Assembly: GCA_009908735.1 (NCBI GenBank)
Contig: JAAAOR010000127.1
Span: 1 to 36,464 of the forward strand
Direction of reading: 5' to 3'
Origin: Spirochaetota bacterium
GTDB taxonomy: Bacteria > Spirochaetota > Spirochaetia > DSM-27196 > PWMO01
DNA length: 36,464 bases
Shown here: positions 15,575 to 22,655 of the stretch, piece after piece
Position numbering within the stretch: position 1 is the first letter of the stretch
How the letters are laid out: each line of letters opens with the position of its first letter
The notes under the pieces: model-generated
Databases searched by the model: none
What the model was told of the DNA's origin: nothing
What the model saw: only the letters and a program-made list of their open reading frames with translations
Made by a program: the position numbers and the translations under genes

Positions 15575-16690
15575 CTATCTGTTGGCTGCCTCCTTCGCAA
15601 CATGTCGGATTGCCTCGGCGATCAGAGCAGGTTCCTCCTCGGCGATCAGATGCTTTGCATCGGTGAGTCGCAGGCTGCGCGCGACCGGTGTGTTCAGTGC
15701 CGAGGCGAACCACTCGACTGAGGGAGTGGCAAGCAGGTTTTCGTCCTGAGCTCCCCAGATCACGGCTGAAGGCAGCTCGAGGGCAGAAATGATCGACTGG
15801 TAGCCGGTGAGACGGTCGCGGACGATGTCCAGGTTGCTGAGGAAGGCGTAGTAGGGGAGGCTCGAGCCCTCGCGAAACGGCTGATAGTAGCCTTCGAGTT
15901 GCACGGCGGTATCAAGATCGTCGGGCTCGGCAACCATGTTGCAGACGATCGAGCGTATCGTGCCCTCGCCCTCAAAGCCGACAAGGCGCATCGCCGTCTG
16001 AACGAATGCACTGTCCATACTCGGAGGGGGCGCGAAGCCACCCGGCGCGCCGATCGTATTGAGCACGACCAGCCCCTCAAAGAGATCGGGCCGTCTCGAT
16101 GCAAGCTCCCAGGCCACAGGCCCGCCCACATCGTGCACCACGAACGTCGCCTCACTGATGCCGAGGCTCTCGAGAACTTCCTCGATGCGCAGGGACTGCC
16201 GGGATGGAGAGTAGAACTCGGCTGCTTCCGCCACCGGCATCTGCGGTTTCGAGCTTGATCCGTACCCGAGAAGATCCGGCGCGATGACCGCCAGTTCGTC
16301 ATTCTGCAGATCTTCGAGCACATATCGGTACATCCATGATGAGCTCGGCACGCCGTGGAGGAGGACAACCGCATTCCCGCCGCGGTAACTTCCACCTCCA
16401 GCATACGACATATGCAGAGCCTGTCCGTTTCGTCCGTTTTCCTCCAGCTGGACCTGTCGCTGCCCGGCCTTGAAGGACTCATGGGTGATTCGATCGCGGT
16501 CGGTTCGCTCACCCGAGTAGGAGATGCAGGCGCCGAGCACCACGACGAGAGAGAGGCCAAGCCAGAAAGCGCGGACCACGGGGAGAAGATGCCCCGTGAT
16601 ACTACTCGCACAATCTCCCGTTGCTGCAGAAGGTCGGTTTCGCGCGATTCGCCTTTTCGATTGGTACAGCGAAATTGCAAATGAACTCAA
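15575..16690 (-). CDS. Membrane-anchored alpha/beta hydrolase of haloalkane dehalogenase/epoxide hydrolase type
   Basis: A 371-residue alpha/beta hydrolase. The oxyanion motif HGVPSSSW (112-119) is followed by VVHDVGG with Asp187 at the nucleophile elbow instead of Ser, then Asp316 (WGAQDEN) and His347 (DAKHLIAEEEP): the triad of haloalkane dehalogenases and epoxide hydrolases. I choose the TTG at 16690 because a perfect AAGGAGG lies 6 bp upstream (16697-16703). This puts a basic 37-residue stretch before the hydrophobic segment that ends in a lipobox-like VVVLGAC (Cys55), so the enzyme is probably membrane-anchored or a lipoprotein with a long leader; an internal GTG (residue 38) would give a standard lipoprotein signal. 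The substrate is unknown. Confidence 0.85.
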   Translation of the reverse strand: MSSFAISLYQSKRRIARNRPSAATGDCASSITGHLLPVVRAFWLGLSLVVVLGACISYSGERTDRDRITHESFKAGQRQVQLEENGRNGQALHMSYAGGGSYRGGNAVVLLHGVPSSSWMYRYVLEDLQNDELAVIAPDLLGYGSSSKPQMPVAEAAEFYSPSRQSLRIEEVLESLGISEATFVVHDVGGPVAWELASRRPDLFEGLVVLNTIGAPGGFAPPPSMDSAFVQTAMRLVGFEGEGTIRSIVCNMVAEPDDLDTAVQLEGYYQPFREGSSLPYYAFLSNLDIVRDRLTGYQSIISALELPSAVIWGAQDENLLATPSVEWFASALNTPVARSLRLTDAKHLIAEEEPALIAEAIRHVAKEAANR

Positions 16691-16881
16691 ACGGTCCCTC
16701 CTTGTTTAGCCGACGCATCTCCGCACCAAGTGTAGCGACAGGGGCCGTGGATGACCTCGACGTGACCCGAGTATACCAGGTCGTCGAATCCTGTTCTCCA
16801 CGCCGGCGGTTCATCGAGAACGATTGCCCTGGCGTACCCGAACGGGTCTCCAAGCGACACGCCGAGCTTACATTCTCGTAG
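16687..16881 (-). CDS. Possible small ORF coupled to the hydrolase gene (low confidence)
   Basis: A reading frame on the minus strand ends with a TGA (16687-16689) that overlaps the hydrolase TTG start as TTGA, and contains that gene's AAGGAGG site in its last codons (Lys-Gln-Gly-Gly). Its last 60 or so residues (including GVSLGDPFGYARAIVLDE and EVIHGPCRYTWCGD) read like protein rather than noise. I recognise no family, and no good start codon with a ribosome binding site is visible; the left boundary given is nominal. It may be a leader peptide, the 3' remnant of a lost gene, or chance. Confidence 0.25.
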   Translation of the reverse strand, partial: LRECKLGVSLGDPFGYARAIVLDEPPAWRTGFDDLVYSGHVEVIHGPCRYTWCGDASAKQGGTV

Positions 16882-17036
16882 GCGTGAGCAAGAAAAACTA
16901 CGAAAATGTATGCCTCTAAGGGACCGGCGGCATCGGTCGGGAAGCGCGGTGCGGCTAAGTTCCCATACCGGAACACAGTATGAAAAGCCGAGAGTTGGCA
17001 TGGAACGTGCTGGTCCCCCATCACAAGGAGGACCGT
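16691..17036. other. Divergent intergenic region before transporter operon 2
   Basis: About 345 bp between the leftward hydrolase and the rightward binding-protein gene. Its left half may be a small coding remnant (separate entry). The right half carries a pair of CTAC(G)-type dyads facing each other (16867-16911). No confident -35/-10 boxes are visible. The strong ribosome binding site of the next gene (AAGGAGG, 17025-17031) closes the region. Confidence 0.5.
16867..16911. promoter_or_regulatory. Pair of inverted CTACG-N4-TGTA dyads (copies 2 and 3)
   Basis: The minus strand reads CTACGAGAATGTAA at 16880-16867 and the plus strand CTACGAAAATGTAT at 16898-16911. Each resembles the CTACA-N4-TGTAG dyads at 3532 and 21801, and together the two form an inverted repeat with 12 of 14 paired positions around a 17-bp spacer. 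The site is 126 bp before the binding-protein ATG of the second ABC operon, a plausible operator position. Confidence 0.45.
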
Positions 17037-18161
17037 ATGAGACGAAGCATGTCTTTGATATTCGCATTGCTACTTCTGGCAACCGGCGTAACATTTGCCG
17101 GTGGTCAAGGCGAAGCAGGTGGTGAAGCCGCCGAATCCGGTGCAGCCGAGGCTGGGAGCGAGGAACCGTTGCGCGTGGCCTTTATCTACATAAGCCCGCC
17201 CGGTGACCTCGGCTGGACATACGAACACGATCAGGGCCGTATTGAGACACAGGAGCACTTTGGGGAAGAGATAGAGACGGTGTTCATCGAGAACGTTCCG
17301 GAAGGATCCGACTCCGGGCGCGTTATGCGCCAGTACGCCGAGCAGGGCTTCGATATGATCTTTGCTACCTCGTTCGGCTACATGGACTACATGCATGAGG
17401 TAGCCGCGGAGTTTCCCGACGTTCGCTTCGAACACGCCTCCGGCTATAAGACGCGCGAGAACATGGCCACCTACTTCGGTCGGATCTACCAGCCCCGCTA
17501 CCTTTCCGGTATTGTGGCGGGAGGCATGACCGAAACCAACACGATCGGCTACGTCGCAGCATTCCCCATCCCGGAGGTAATTCGCGGTATCAACGCGTTC
17601 ACCCGCGGCGTACGCTCGGTGAACGAGGATGCGCAGGTACGTGTCGTGTGGACGAATACTTGGTACGGGCCCGCGCAAGAGCGTGAAGCCGCCATTGCGC
17701 TGCTCGACGCCGATGCGGATATCATCGCCCAACATCAGGACACCACCGAGCCTCAAAAGGCTGCCGAAGAGCGGGGGGTCTACAGTATCGGGTACAACTC
17801 CGACATGCAGGAGTTTGTCGGCGACAGCGTGCTCGTGAGCGCCATCTGGAACTGGGAGGAATATTACATCCCGACGATCCAGAGCGCCCTCAACGGGGAA
17901 TGGAGTAGCAGCCAATACTGGGGTGGCCTCGGAGACGACATCGTCGACCTCAGCGACATGAGCCCGAGTGTTCCCGAGGAGCTCCGCGAGACCGTCGCCG
18001 CCGAGCGTGAGCGCATCGAGAGCGGCGAGTGGGACGTGTTCCACGGTCCGGTCGTGAACCAGGATGGAGACGTCACGGTGCCGGACGGAGAAGCGATGAG
18101 CGATGAAGAGATGCTCAACATGAGTTATTTCGTGGAAGGCGTCATTGGCTCAGCCGAGTGA
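17037..18161 (+). CDS. PnrA/BmpA-family substrate-binding protein (transporter 2)
   Basis: A 374-residue exported binding protein of the BMP family. ATG 17037 is fixed by AAGGAGG (17025-17031) and by the signal peptide: MRRSMSLIF, a leucine-rich core and a signal-peptidase I site after TFA, giving a GGQGEAGGEAAESG mature start. No lipobox Cys is present. The frame is open 19 codons further upstream, but those residues would spoil the signal peptide. Motifs include YISPPGDLGWTYEHDQGR and MIFATSFGYMDYMHEVA; IPEVIRGINAFTRGVRSV is typical of the branch that binds purine bases, nucleosides or related heterocycles. It is clearly different from the first binding protein, so the two transporters should have different ligands. 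It overlaps the ATPase gene by 17 bp. Confidence 0.9.
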   Translation: MRRSMSLIFALLLLATGVTFAGGQGEAGGEAAESGAAEAGSEEPLRVAFIYISPPGDLGWTYEHDQGRIETQEHFGEEIETVFIENVPEGSDSGRVMRQYAEQGFDMIFATSFGYMDYMHEVAAEFPDVRFEHASGYKTRENMATYFGRIYQPRYLSGIVAGGMTETNTIGYVAAFPIPEVIRGINAFTRGVRSVNEDAQVRVVWTNTWYGPAQEREAAIALLDADADIIAQHQDTTEPQKAAEERGVYSIGYNSDMQEFVGDSVLVSAIWNWEEYYIPTIQSALNGEWSSSQYWGGLGDDIVDLSDMSPSVPEELRETVAAERERIESGEWDVFHGPVVNQDGDVTVPDGEAMSDEEMLNMSYFVEGVIGSAE

Positions 18162-19698
18162 CCCTGTTCTATCGCTGAGAGGCGTTACGAAACGCTTTCC
18201 CGGCGTCACCGCTAACGAGGCGGTGGATCTCGACCTCTACCCCGGGGAGACTCTTGCCCTCCTCGGGGAAAACGGCGCCGGGAAGAGCACCCTCATGAAC
18301 ATCGTCGCCGGTCTCTACCGGCCGGACGAAGGGGGTGTGTTTCTGCGCGGCGAGCAGCTTACGCTTAACTCCCCGCGTGACTCGGCCGCGCACCGCATTG
18401 GGATGGTTCATCAGAACTTCACGCTCATCGAAAAGATGACGGTAGCCGAGAACGTGGCCCTCGCCATGGAGGAGGGTCCGCTTGTTCCGGACCTTCGCGG
18501 GATCGCAACACGAATTCGCGAGCTTGGAGAGATATACGGGCTGCCGGTGCGTCCGGAGGCGCGCGTCTGGGAGCTGGGCGTCGGGGAGCAGCAGCGTGTG
18601 GAAATCCTGAAACTGCTCTACCGTGGCGCCGACATCCTCATCTTCGACGAGCCTACTGCGGTTCTGACGCCGAAGGAGGCGGACGACCTCCATGCGGTGA
18701 TCGCCAAGATGACCGCCGAGGGGGCTTCGGCCATCTTCATCACGCACAAGATGGAAGAGGTGCGCCGGTTCAGTCGGCGTGTGCAGGTGCTCGGCAAGGG
18801 CAAGACCGTCGCCGTGCGAAACACCGCCGACGTGACGATGGAAGAGCTTGCCAACCTCATGGTCGGCCGCGACGTCCTCTTTCCACTCGAGCGAGAGGAG
18901 CAAGAGCCCGGCGAGACGCGTCTCTCGCTCGACGGCGTGTCGGTAACGGGTACCCGCGGCGTACCTGCTCTTCGGAACGTCAGCTTCACCGTGCGGGGCG
19001 GGGAGATCCTCGGCATAGCGGGTGTCGCCGGCAACGGGCAGGATGAGCTCGTCGGCTCCCTCCTCGGCCTGGTGCCTGTAGACAGCGGGCACATCTGCGT
19101 CAACGGGAAAGAGACTACCAACAAGCCCACCGGTCGCGTGCTCGCCGCCGGTGTGAGTTTCATTCCGCCGGACCGGATGCGTATGGGTGTCGCGGGCGAC
19201 CTCAGCGTGCAGCACAACCTCGGGATGAAGCGGGTGCGAAAGAAGGAGTACGCCCCAGGTGGGTTCATCCGATTCCGCCGTCTGCGCCGGTTCGCGCAGG
19301 AGCTTATCGAGCGTTTCCGCATCACAACGCCGGGTCCGGACACACTTATCCGCCGTCTTTCCGGCGGAAACGTTCAGAAGGCCATCGTTGCCCGAGAGAT
19401 CGACGCGGGGGGCACTGTGCTCATCGCCGCCTACCCCTCACGGGGGCTGGACGTGGGTGCGGCGACGGCTGTGCGGAAGCATCTCCTTGCCCAAAGACGG
19501 GCCGGAGCGGCGGTACTCGTGGTCTCGGAAGAGCTCGATGAGCTCGTCGCGGTAAGCGATCGGATCAGCGTGATGTACGACGGGCGTATTATGGGTGAGC
19601 AGGGCTGCGACGATGCAGACTTCGAAAAGATCGGGCTGATGATGGGTGGAGTAAGTCCCGAGGAAGCAGAGCCGGCCTGGTCTCTGAGTTCTGAGTAA
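18145..19698 (+). CDS. ABC transporter ATPase with two nucleotide-binding domains (transporter 2)
   Basis: A 517-residue duplicated ATPase. Domain 1 has Walker A GENGAGKST (41-49), signature-like LGVGEQQRVEIL (about 144) and IFDEPTAVLTP; domain 2 has the degenerate GVAGNGQDE loop and LSGGNVQKAIVARE (about 405). The start is a TTG at 18145 inside the end of the binding-protein gene, with GGAAGG upstream; no ATG or GTG offers an alternative before the conserved DPVLSLRGVTKRF segment. It energises the permeases encoded at 19714-21758. The overlapping start suggests translational coupling with the binding protein. Confidence 0.9.
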   Translation: MAQPSDPVLSLRGVTKRFPGVTANEAVDLDLYPGETLALLGENGAGKSTLMNIVAGLYRPDEGGVFLRGEQLTLNSPRDSAAHRIGMVHQNFTLIEKMTVAENVALAMEEGPLVPDLRGIATRIRELGEIYGLPVRPEARVWELGVGEQQRVEILKLLYRGADILIFDEPTAVLTPKEADDLHAVIAKMTAEGASAIFITHKMEEVRRFSRRVQVLGKGKTVAVRNTADVTMEELANLMVGRDVLFPLEREEQEPGETRLSLDGVSVTGTRGVPALRNVSFTVRGGEILGIAGVAGNGQDELVGSLLGLVPVDSGHICVNGKETTNKPTGRVLAAGVSFIPPDRMRMGVAGDLSVQHNLGMKRVRKKEYAPGGFIRFRRLRRFAQELIERFRITTPGPDTLIRRLSGGNVQKAIVAREIDAGGTVLIAAYPSRGLDVGAATAVRKHLLAQRRAGAAVLVVSEELDELVAVSDRISVMYDGRIMGEQGCDDADFEKIGLMMGGVSPEEAEPAWSLSSE

Positions 19699-19713
19699 GG
19701 AGTAGCGCAGCCT

Positions 19714-20808
19714 ATGAGACTGGTCATAGAACGACGGGAGCGAAGGTCGACGCGAATTGCCGTCGCCGTGCCGGTTCTCTCAATCGTGGTATCTCTTGTC
19801 CTCACCGCGGGGCTGCTGCGGCTCTTTGGAGCATCCGCGGCCGAGACGTATATCGCGATGTTCCGTGGCGCCTTCGGATCGTGGAGAGCCCTGCAGGAGA
19901 CCCTCCTCAAATCCACACCGCTTATGCTTGCCTCGCTCGGCGTGAGCGTGGCGTTTCGGATTCGGTTCTGGAACATCGGGGCCGAGGGACAGCTTGTTTG
20001 GGGTGGCGTTGGCGCGGCCGCCGTGGGACTCTTCGGAGCACCTTACATTCCCGCAGCGCTGCTCTTGCCGGCGGTGCTTCTTGCCGGCATGGCCGCAGGG
20101 GCGCTCTGGGGAGCGATCCCGGCGGCACTGAACGCGCACTGGGGCGTGGACGAGACACTTACAACGCTCATGCTCAACTACGTGGCGATTCTATCCGCTG
20201 AGTACCTGTACTACGGTCCATGGCGGGACCCGGAAGGCTACGGCTTTCCCGGTACGGCCGCTCTCGCCGAGGCAGCCTGGCTTCCGCGGATCTCCGGGCG
20301 GCTGCACGCCGGCATTATCATCGCGCTTGCACTCGCCGTGCTCCTGTGGGTGCTCTTCCGGTACTCTCGCTGGGGGTTCACAACAAGCATCGTCGGCAAA
20401 AATCGCCTTGCCGCGCGCGTACAGGGCATCGGTCTCGAGCGGACCATCGTCGTGGTGCTCCTCTTGTCCGGAGCCCTGAGCGGGCTTGCCGGAGCGACCG
20501 AGGTCGCCGGCGTGTCACGACGGCTGCAGGAGGGGCTTGCCGTCGGCTATGGCTATACGGCCATCATCGTAGCCTGGCTTTCGAGCCTGAATCCTCTCGT
20601 CGTCGTGCCAGGCTCGGTGCTCATGGCGGGCTTACTCGTCGGAGGTGATCAGGTACAGATGGTGATGCGCCTCCCGGCTTCGGTGGGCGAGGTGATACAG
20701 GGGATGATCCTCTTTCCCCTTCTGGCCGGGGCGCTCTTCACCGAGCATCGGATTCGCCTCAAGCGCCGCAGCACGGGGAGCATGGCCGGTGAGGGAGCCG
20801 AAGCATGA
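19714..20808 (+). CDS. ABC transporter permease (transporter 2, first permease)
   Basis: A 364-residue BPD_transp_2 permease, paralogous to the one at 3667. LASLGVSVAFRIRFWNIGAEGQ is the family signature, and KNRLAARVQGIGLERTIVV corresponds to the cytoplasmic coupling loop; LLSGALSGLAGATEVAGV follows. The start ATG 19714 has TAAGGAGT 11 bp upstream. The first residues (MRLVIERRERRSTR) are strongly basic and lie before the first span, as expected for a cytoplasmic N-terminus. It pairs with the next gene, which it overlaps by ATGA. Confidence 0.9.
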   Translation: MRLVIERRERRSTRIAVAVPVLSIVVSLVLTAGLLRLFGASAAETYIAMFRGAFGSWRALQETLLKSTPLMLASLGVSVAFRIRFWNIGAEGQLVWGGVGAAAVGLFGAPYIPAALLLPAVLLAGMAAGALWGAIPAALNAHWGVDETLTTLMLNYVAILSAEYLYYGPWRDPEGYGFPGTAALAEAAWLPRISGRLHAGIIIALALAVLLWVLFRYSRWGFTTSIVGKNRLAARVQGIGLERTIVVVLLLSGALSGLAGATEVAGVSRRLQEGLAVGYGYTAIIVAWLSSLNPLVVVPGSVLMAGLLVGGDQVQMVMRLPASVGEVIQGMILFPLLAGALFTEHRIRLKRRSTGSMAGEGAEA

Positions 20809-21758
20809 TCGCAGTGCTCTCGGGACTCCTTGCCATCACGCTTCAGGCATCTACCTCCCTGCTCTACGCCGCGCTCGGGGAGATCTACACCGAGCGCTCG
20901 GGAATTCTCAACCTCGGCATAGAAGGCACCATGCTCCTTTCAGCCGCGCTGTCCTTTGCAACTGTGTACTACTCGAGCTCACTCCTCCTTGGCGTTCTCG
21001 TTGCGATGCTCGTCGGGATGACGCTTTCCGCGATTCACGCGTTCCTCTCGGTTCCCATGCGAGCAAACCAGGTCGTGAGCGGGCTGAGCATAACGATCTT
21101 CGGCACCGGGCTTGCAAGCTTCGTGGGGCAGCGCCTGGGACCCACCTCGAATAGTAACTACCTTGCCGGGCTCACCGCAGAACGCTTCACCCGTGTCCCG
21201 ATTCCGGTCCTCTCGGACATTCCGATTCTCGGCGTCGTGTTCAACCAGGATATCCTGACCTACGCCCTGTACCTGCTCGTGCCGCTGTTGTGGTTCGTGC
21301 TCTTTCGCACTCGCCCAGGCATACGTCTGCGGGCAGCCGGTGAGGACCCACGGGCGGCAGACGCGATGGGCGTGAGCGTTTCGACGATGCGAATTGTCGC
21401 CACGCTCTTCGGCGGGGCCATGAGCGGCATTGGCGGGGCGCACCTGTCCCTTGCCTACACGCCCGGCTGGGCGGAAAACCTAAGCGGCGGCCGCGGCTGG
21501 ATTGCCGTGGCGCTCGTCATCTTTGCCATGTGGAGTCCCTACCGGGCGGTGTTCGGGGCGCTCATCTTCGGCGGAATAAACGCGATACAGTTTCGCATGC
21601 AGGCTGGAGGAACGGTGCTCCCGAGCGCATTCCTGAACATGCTTCCCTATCTCTTCACGATAGGGGTGCTCATTCTTATGACGCTTCGCAATCGCGCGAA
21701 GCGCATTGCGGGCGCCCCGTCCGCGCTCGGAACCAGCTACACGCGGGAGATCGGGTAG
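20805..21758 (+). CDS. ABC transporter permease (transporter 2, second permease)
   Basis: A 317-residue BPD_transp_2 permease, paralogous to the one at 4767. It shows YAALGEIYTERSGILNLGIEG, the nucleoside-permease signature, and AAGEDPRAADAMGVSVSTM as the cytoplasmic loop, then GGAMSGIGGAHLSL. The ATG overlaps the preceding stop (ATGA, 20805-20808). It completes the second importer. Downstream is a gap with several dyads and then the remnant of a response regulator, so this is the last gene of its operon. Confidence 0.9.
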   Translation: MIAVLSGLLAITLQASTSLLYAALGEIYTERSGILNLGIEGTMLLSAALSFATVYYSSSLLLGVLVAMLVGMTLSAIHAFLSVPMRANQVVSGLSITIFGTGLASFVGQRLGPTSNSNYLAGLTAERFTRVPIPVLSDIPILGVVFNQDILTYALYLLVPLLWFVLFRTRPGIRLRAAGEDPRAADAMGVSVSTMRIVATLFGGAMSGIGGAHLSLAYTPGWAENLSGGRGWIAVALVIFAMWSPYRAVFGALIFGGINAIQFRMQAGGTVLPSAFLNMLPYLFTIGVLILMTLRNRAKRIAGAPSALGTSYTREIG

Positions 21759-21964
21759 GGATCGCATTCGCTCAGCGGTGGTCGTAACTGCGGCGAATCG
21801 CTACATGAATGTAGTTCGACGCTCTCAAGACGACATCCATGTATGTTTCGCGTCGATTGAGGACGCGATCGCCATGTAATTCCCGAGCAATATCACTGTT
21901 ACGCGGCTTCGATCATGCTCCGCAGTCATGACCGGCACGTGAGCTCCATGTTCTATAGATCACT
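21759..21964. promoter_or_regulatory. Intergenic region with tandem ACA-N4-TGT dyads (copies 4-6)
   Basis: Two dyads are clear: CTACATGAATGTAG (21801-21814) and CGACATCCATGTAT (21831-21844); a third weaker one, CGATCGCCATGTAA, lies at 21866-21879. They are spaced 30 and 35 bp apart, i.e. near three helical turns, as multiple operators often are. ATTCGC and GCGAAT also flank the segment 21768-21799. The missing 5' end of the CheY-like gene is not found here in any frame. No sigma-70-type promoter is convincing. Confidence 0.45.
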
Positions 21965-22177
21965 ATGCCGGAGCTCGACGGCATCTCCTGCCTCAAAGAG
22001 ATGATCCGGATCAATCCCGACGCACGAATCATCATTATCACGGCCCTGTCCGACCCGGATACAGGCTTAGAGGCGGTGCGCAGTGGCGCCCGCGGCTACG
22101 TTACGAAGCCGTTCACCGCCGAGCAGTTGCGTGAGGAGATCGCCTACGTGCTCGAATCAACGTCCGAACGGAGATAG
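21965..22177 (+). pseudogene. CheY-like response regulator, 5'-truncated remnant
   Basis: A 70-codon reading frame that begins in the middle of a receiver domain at MPELDGISCLKEM, just after where the phospho-accepting Asp should be (normally xDxxMPxxDG). The conserved Thr (IIITALSD) and Lys (YVTKPF) of the second half are present and the C-terminus is complete. An in-frame TAG lies three codons upstream and no N-terminal half was found in any frame in the gap. Without the Asp it cannot be phosphorylated in the usual way. It is followed after 14 bp by cheX, and CheY-CheX pairs are usual in spirochaetes, so an intact cheY was probably lost by deletion or collapsed in assembly. Confidence 0.75.
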
Positions 22178-22191
22178 TCGAGGGAACGCCC

Positions 22192-22638
22192 ATGACGGAA
22201 CAGGAGCTCAAAGCGTTCATCTCCGTCGTCGTCAACTACTTCGAGGAGGTGACCGACCGCGCGGCAGAGATGGGCGTGCCCTACGTAAAGAGCGGGCCAA
22301 CCGTGATTTTGGACCACACGGGAGTGATCGGCATCTCCGGCAAGCGCCGTGGCGGAATTCTGGTAACCGCCACTGAGGAGATGTTGCGCGAGCTTGCGGG
22401 GGAGATACTCGGAACCGACGAGATATCCAGGTCGGACGTGATCGATATGGTCGGGGAGTTTGCCAATACCATCGCCGGCAACGTTCGCGCCTCTTTCGGG
22501 AGTAGCTTCATGATCTCCGTACCGATCATCCTGCAGGGACGGCCTACGGACATTCTTATGAAGCTCAAGCCGCCGGTATTCATCATCCCGATCGGGTGGC
22601 GTGAGCACCGCTGTTATCTCTCTGTGGGGCTTGAATAG
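22192..22638 (+). CDS. cheX: CheX-like chemotaxis phosphatase
   Basis: A 148-residue protein of the CheX/CheC/FliY phosphatase group, which removes phosphate from CheY. The hallmark catalytic E-x2-N is present in DMVGEFANTIAGN, and the flanking strands (VILDHTGVIGISGKRRGGILV, FMISVPIILQGR) fit the CheX fold. CheX is the main CheY phosphatase in spirochaetes such as Borrelia and Treponema. Start ATG 22192 has GAGGGA upstream. It has no truncation, unlike the CheY-like remnant before it and the Amt fusion after it. Cytoplasmic dimer by family. Confidence 0.85.
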   Translation: MTEQELKAFISVVVNYFEEVTDRAAEMGVPYVKSGPTVILDHTGVIGISGKRRGGILVTATEEMLRELAGEILGTDEISRSDVIDMVGEFANTIAGNVRASFGSSFMISVPIILQGRPTDILMKLKPPVFIIPIGWREHRCYLSVGLE

Positions 22639-22655
22639 TCGACCAAGGAGCAACT

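Noticed and set aside
18169..19215. Long minus-strand frame opposite the second ABC ATPase
   Set aside because: Shadow of a conserved gene; no domain recognised.
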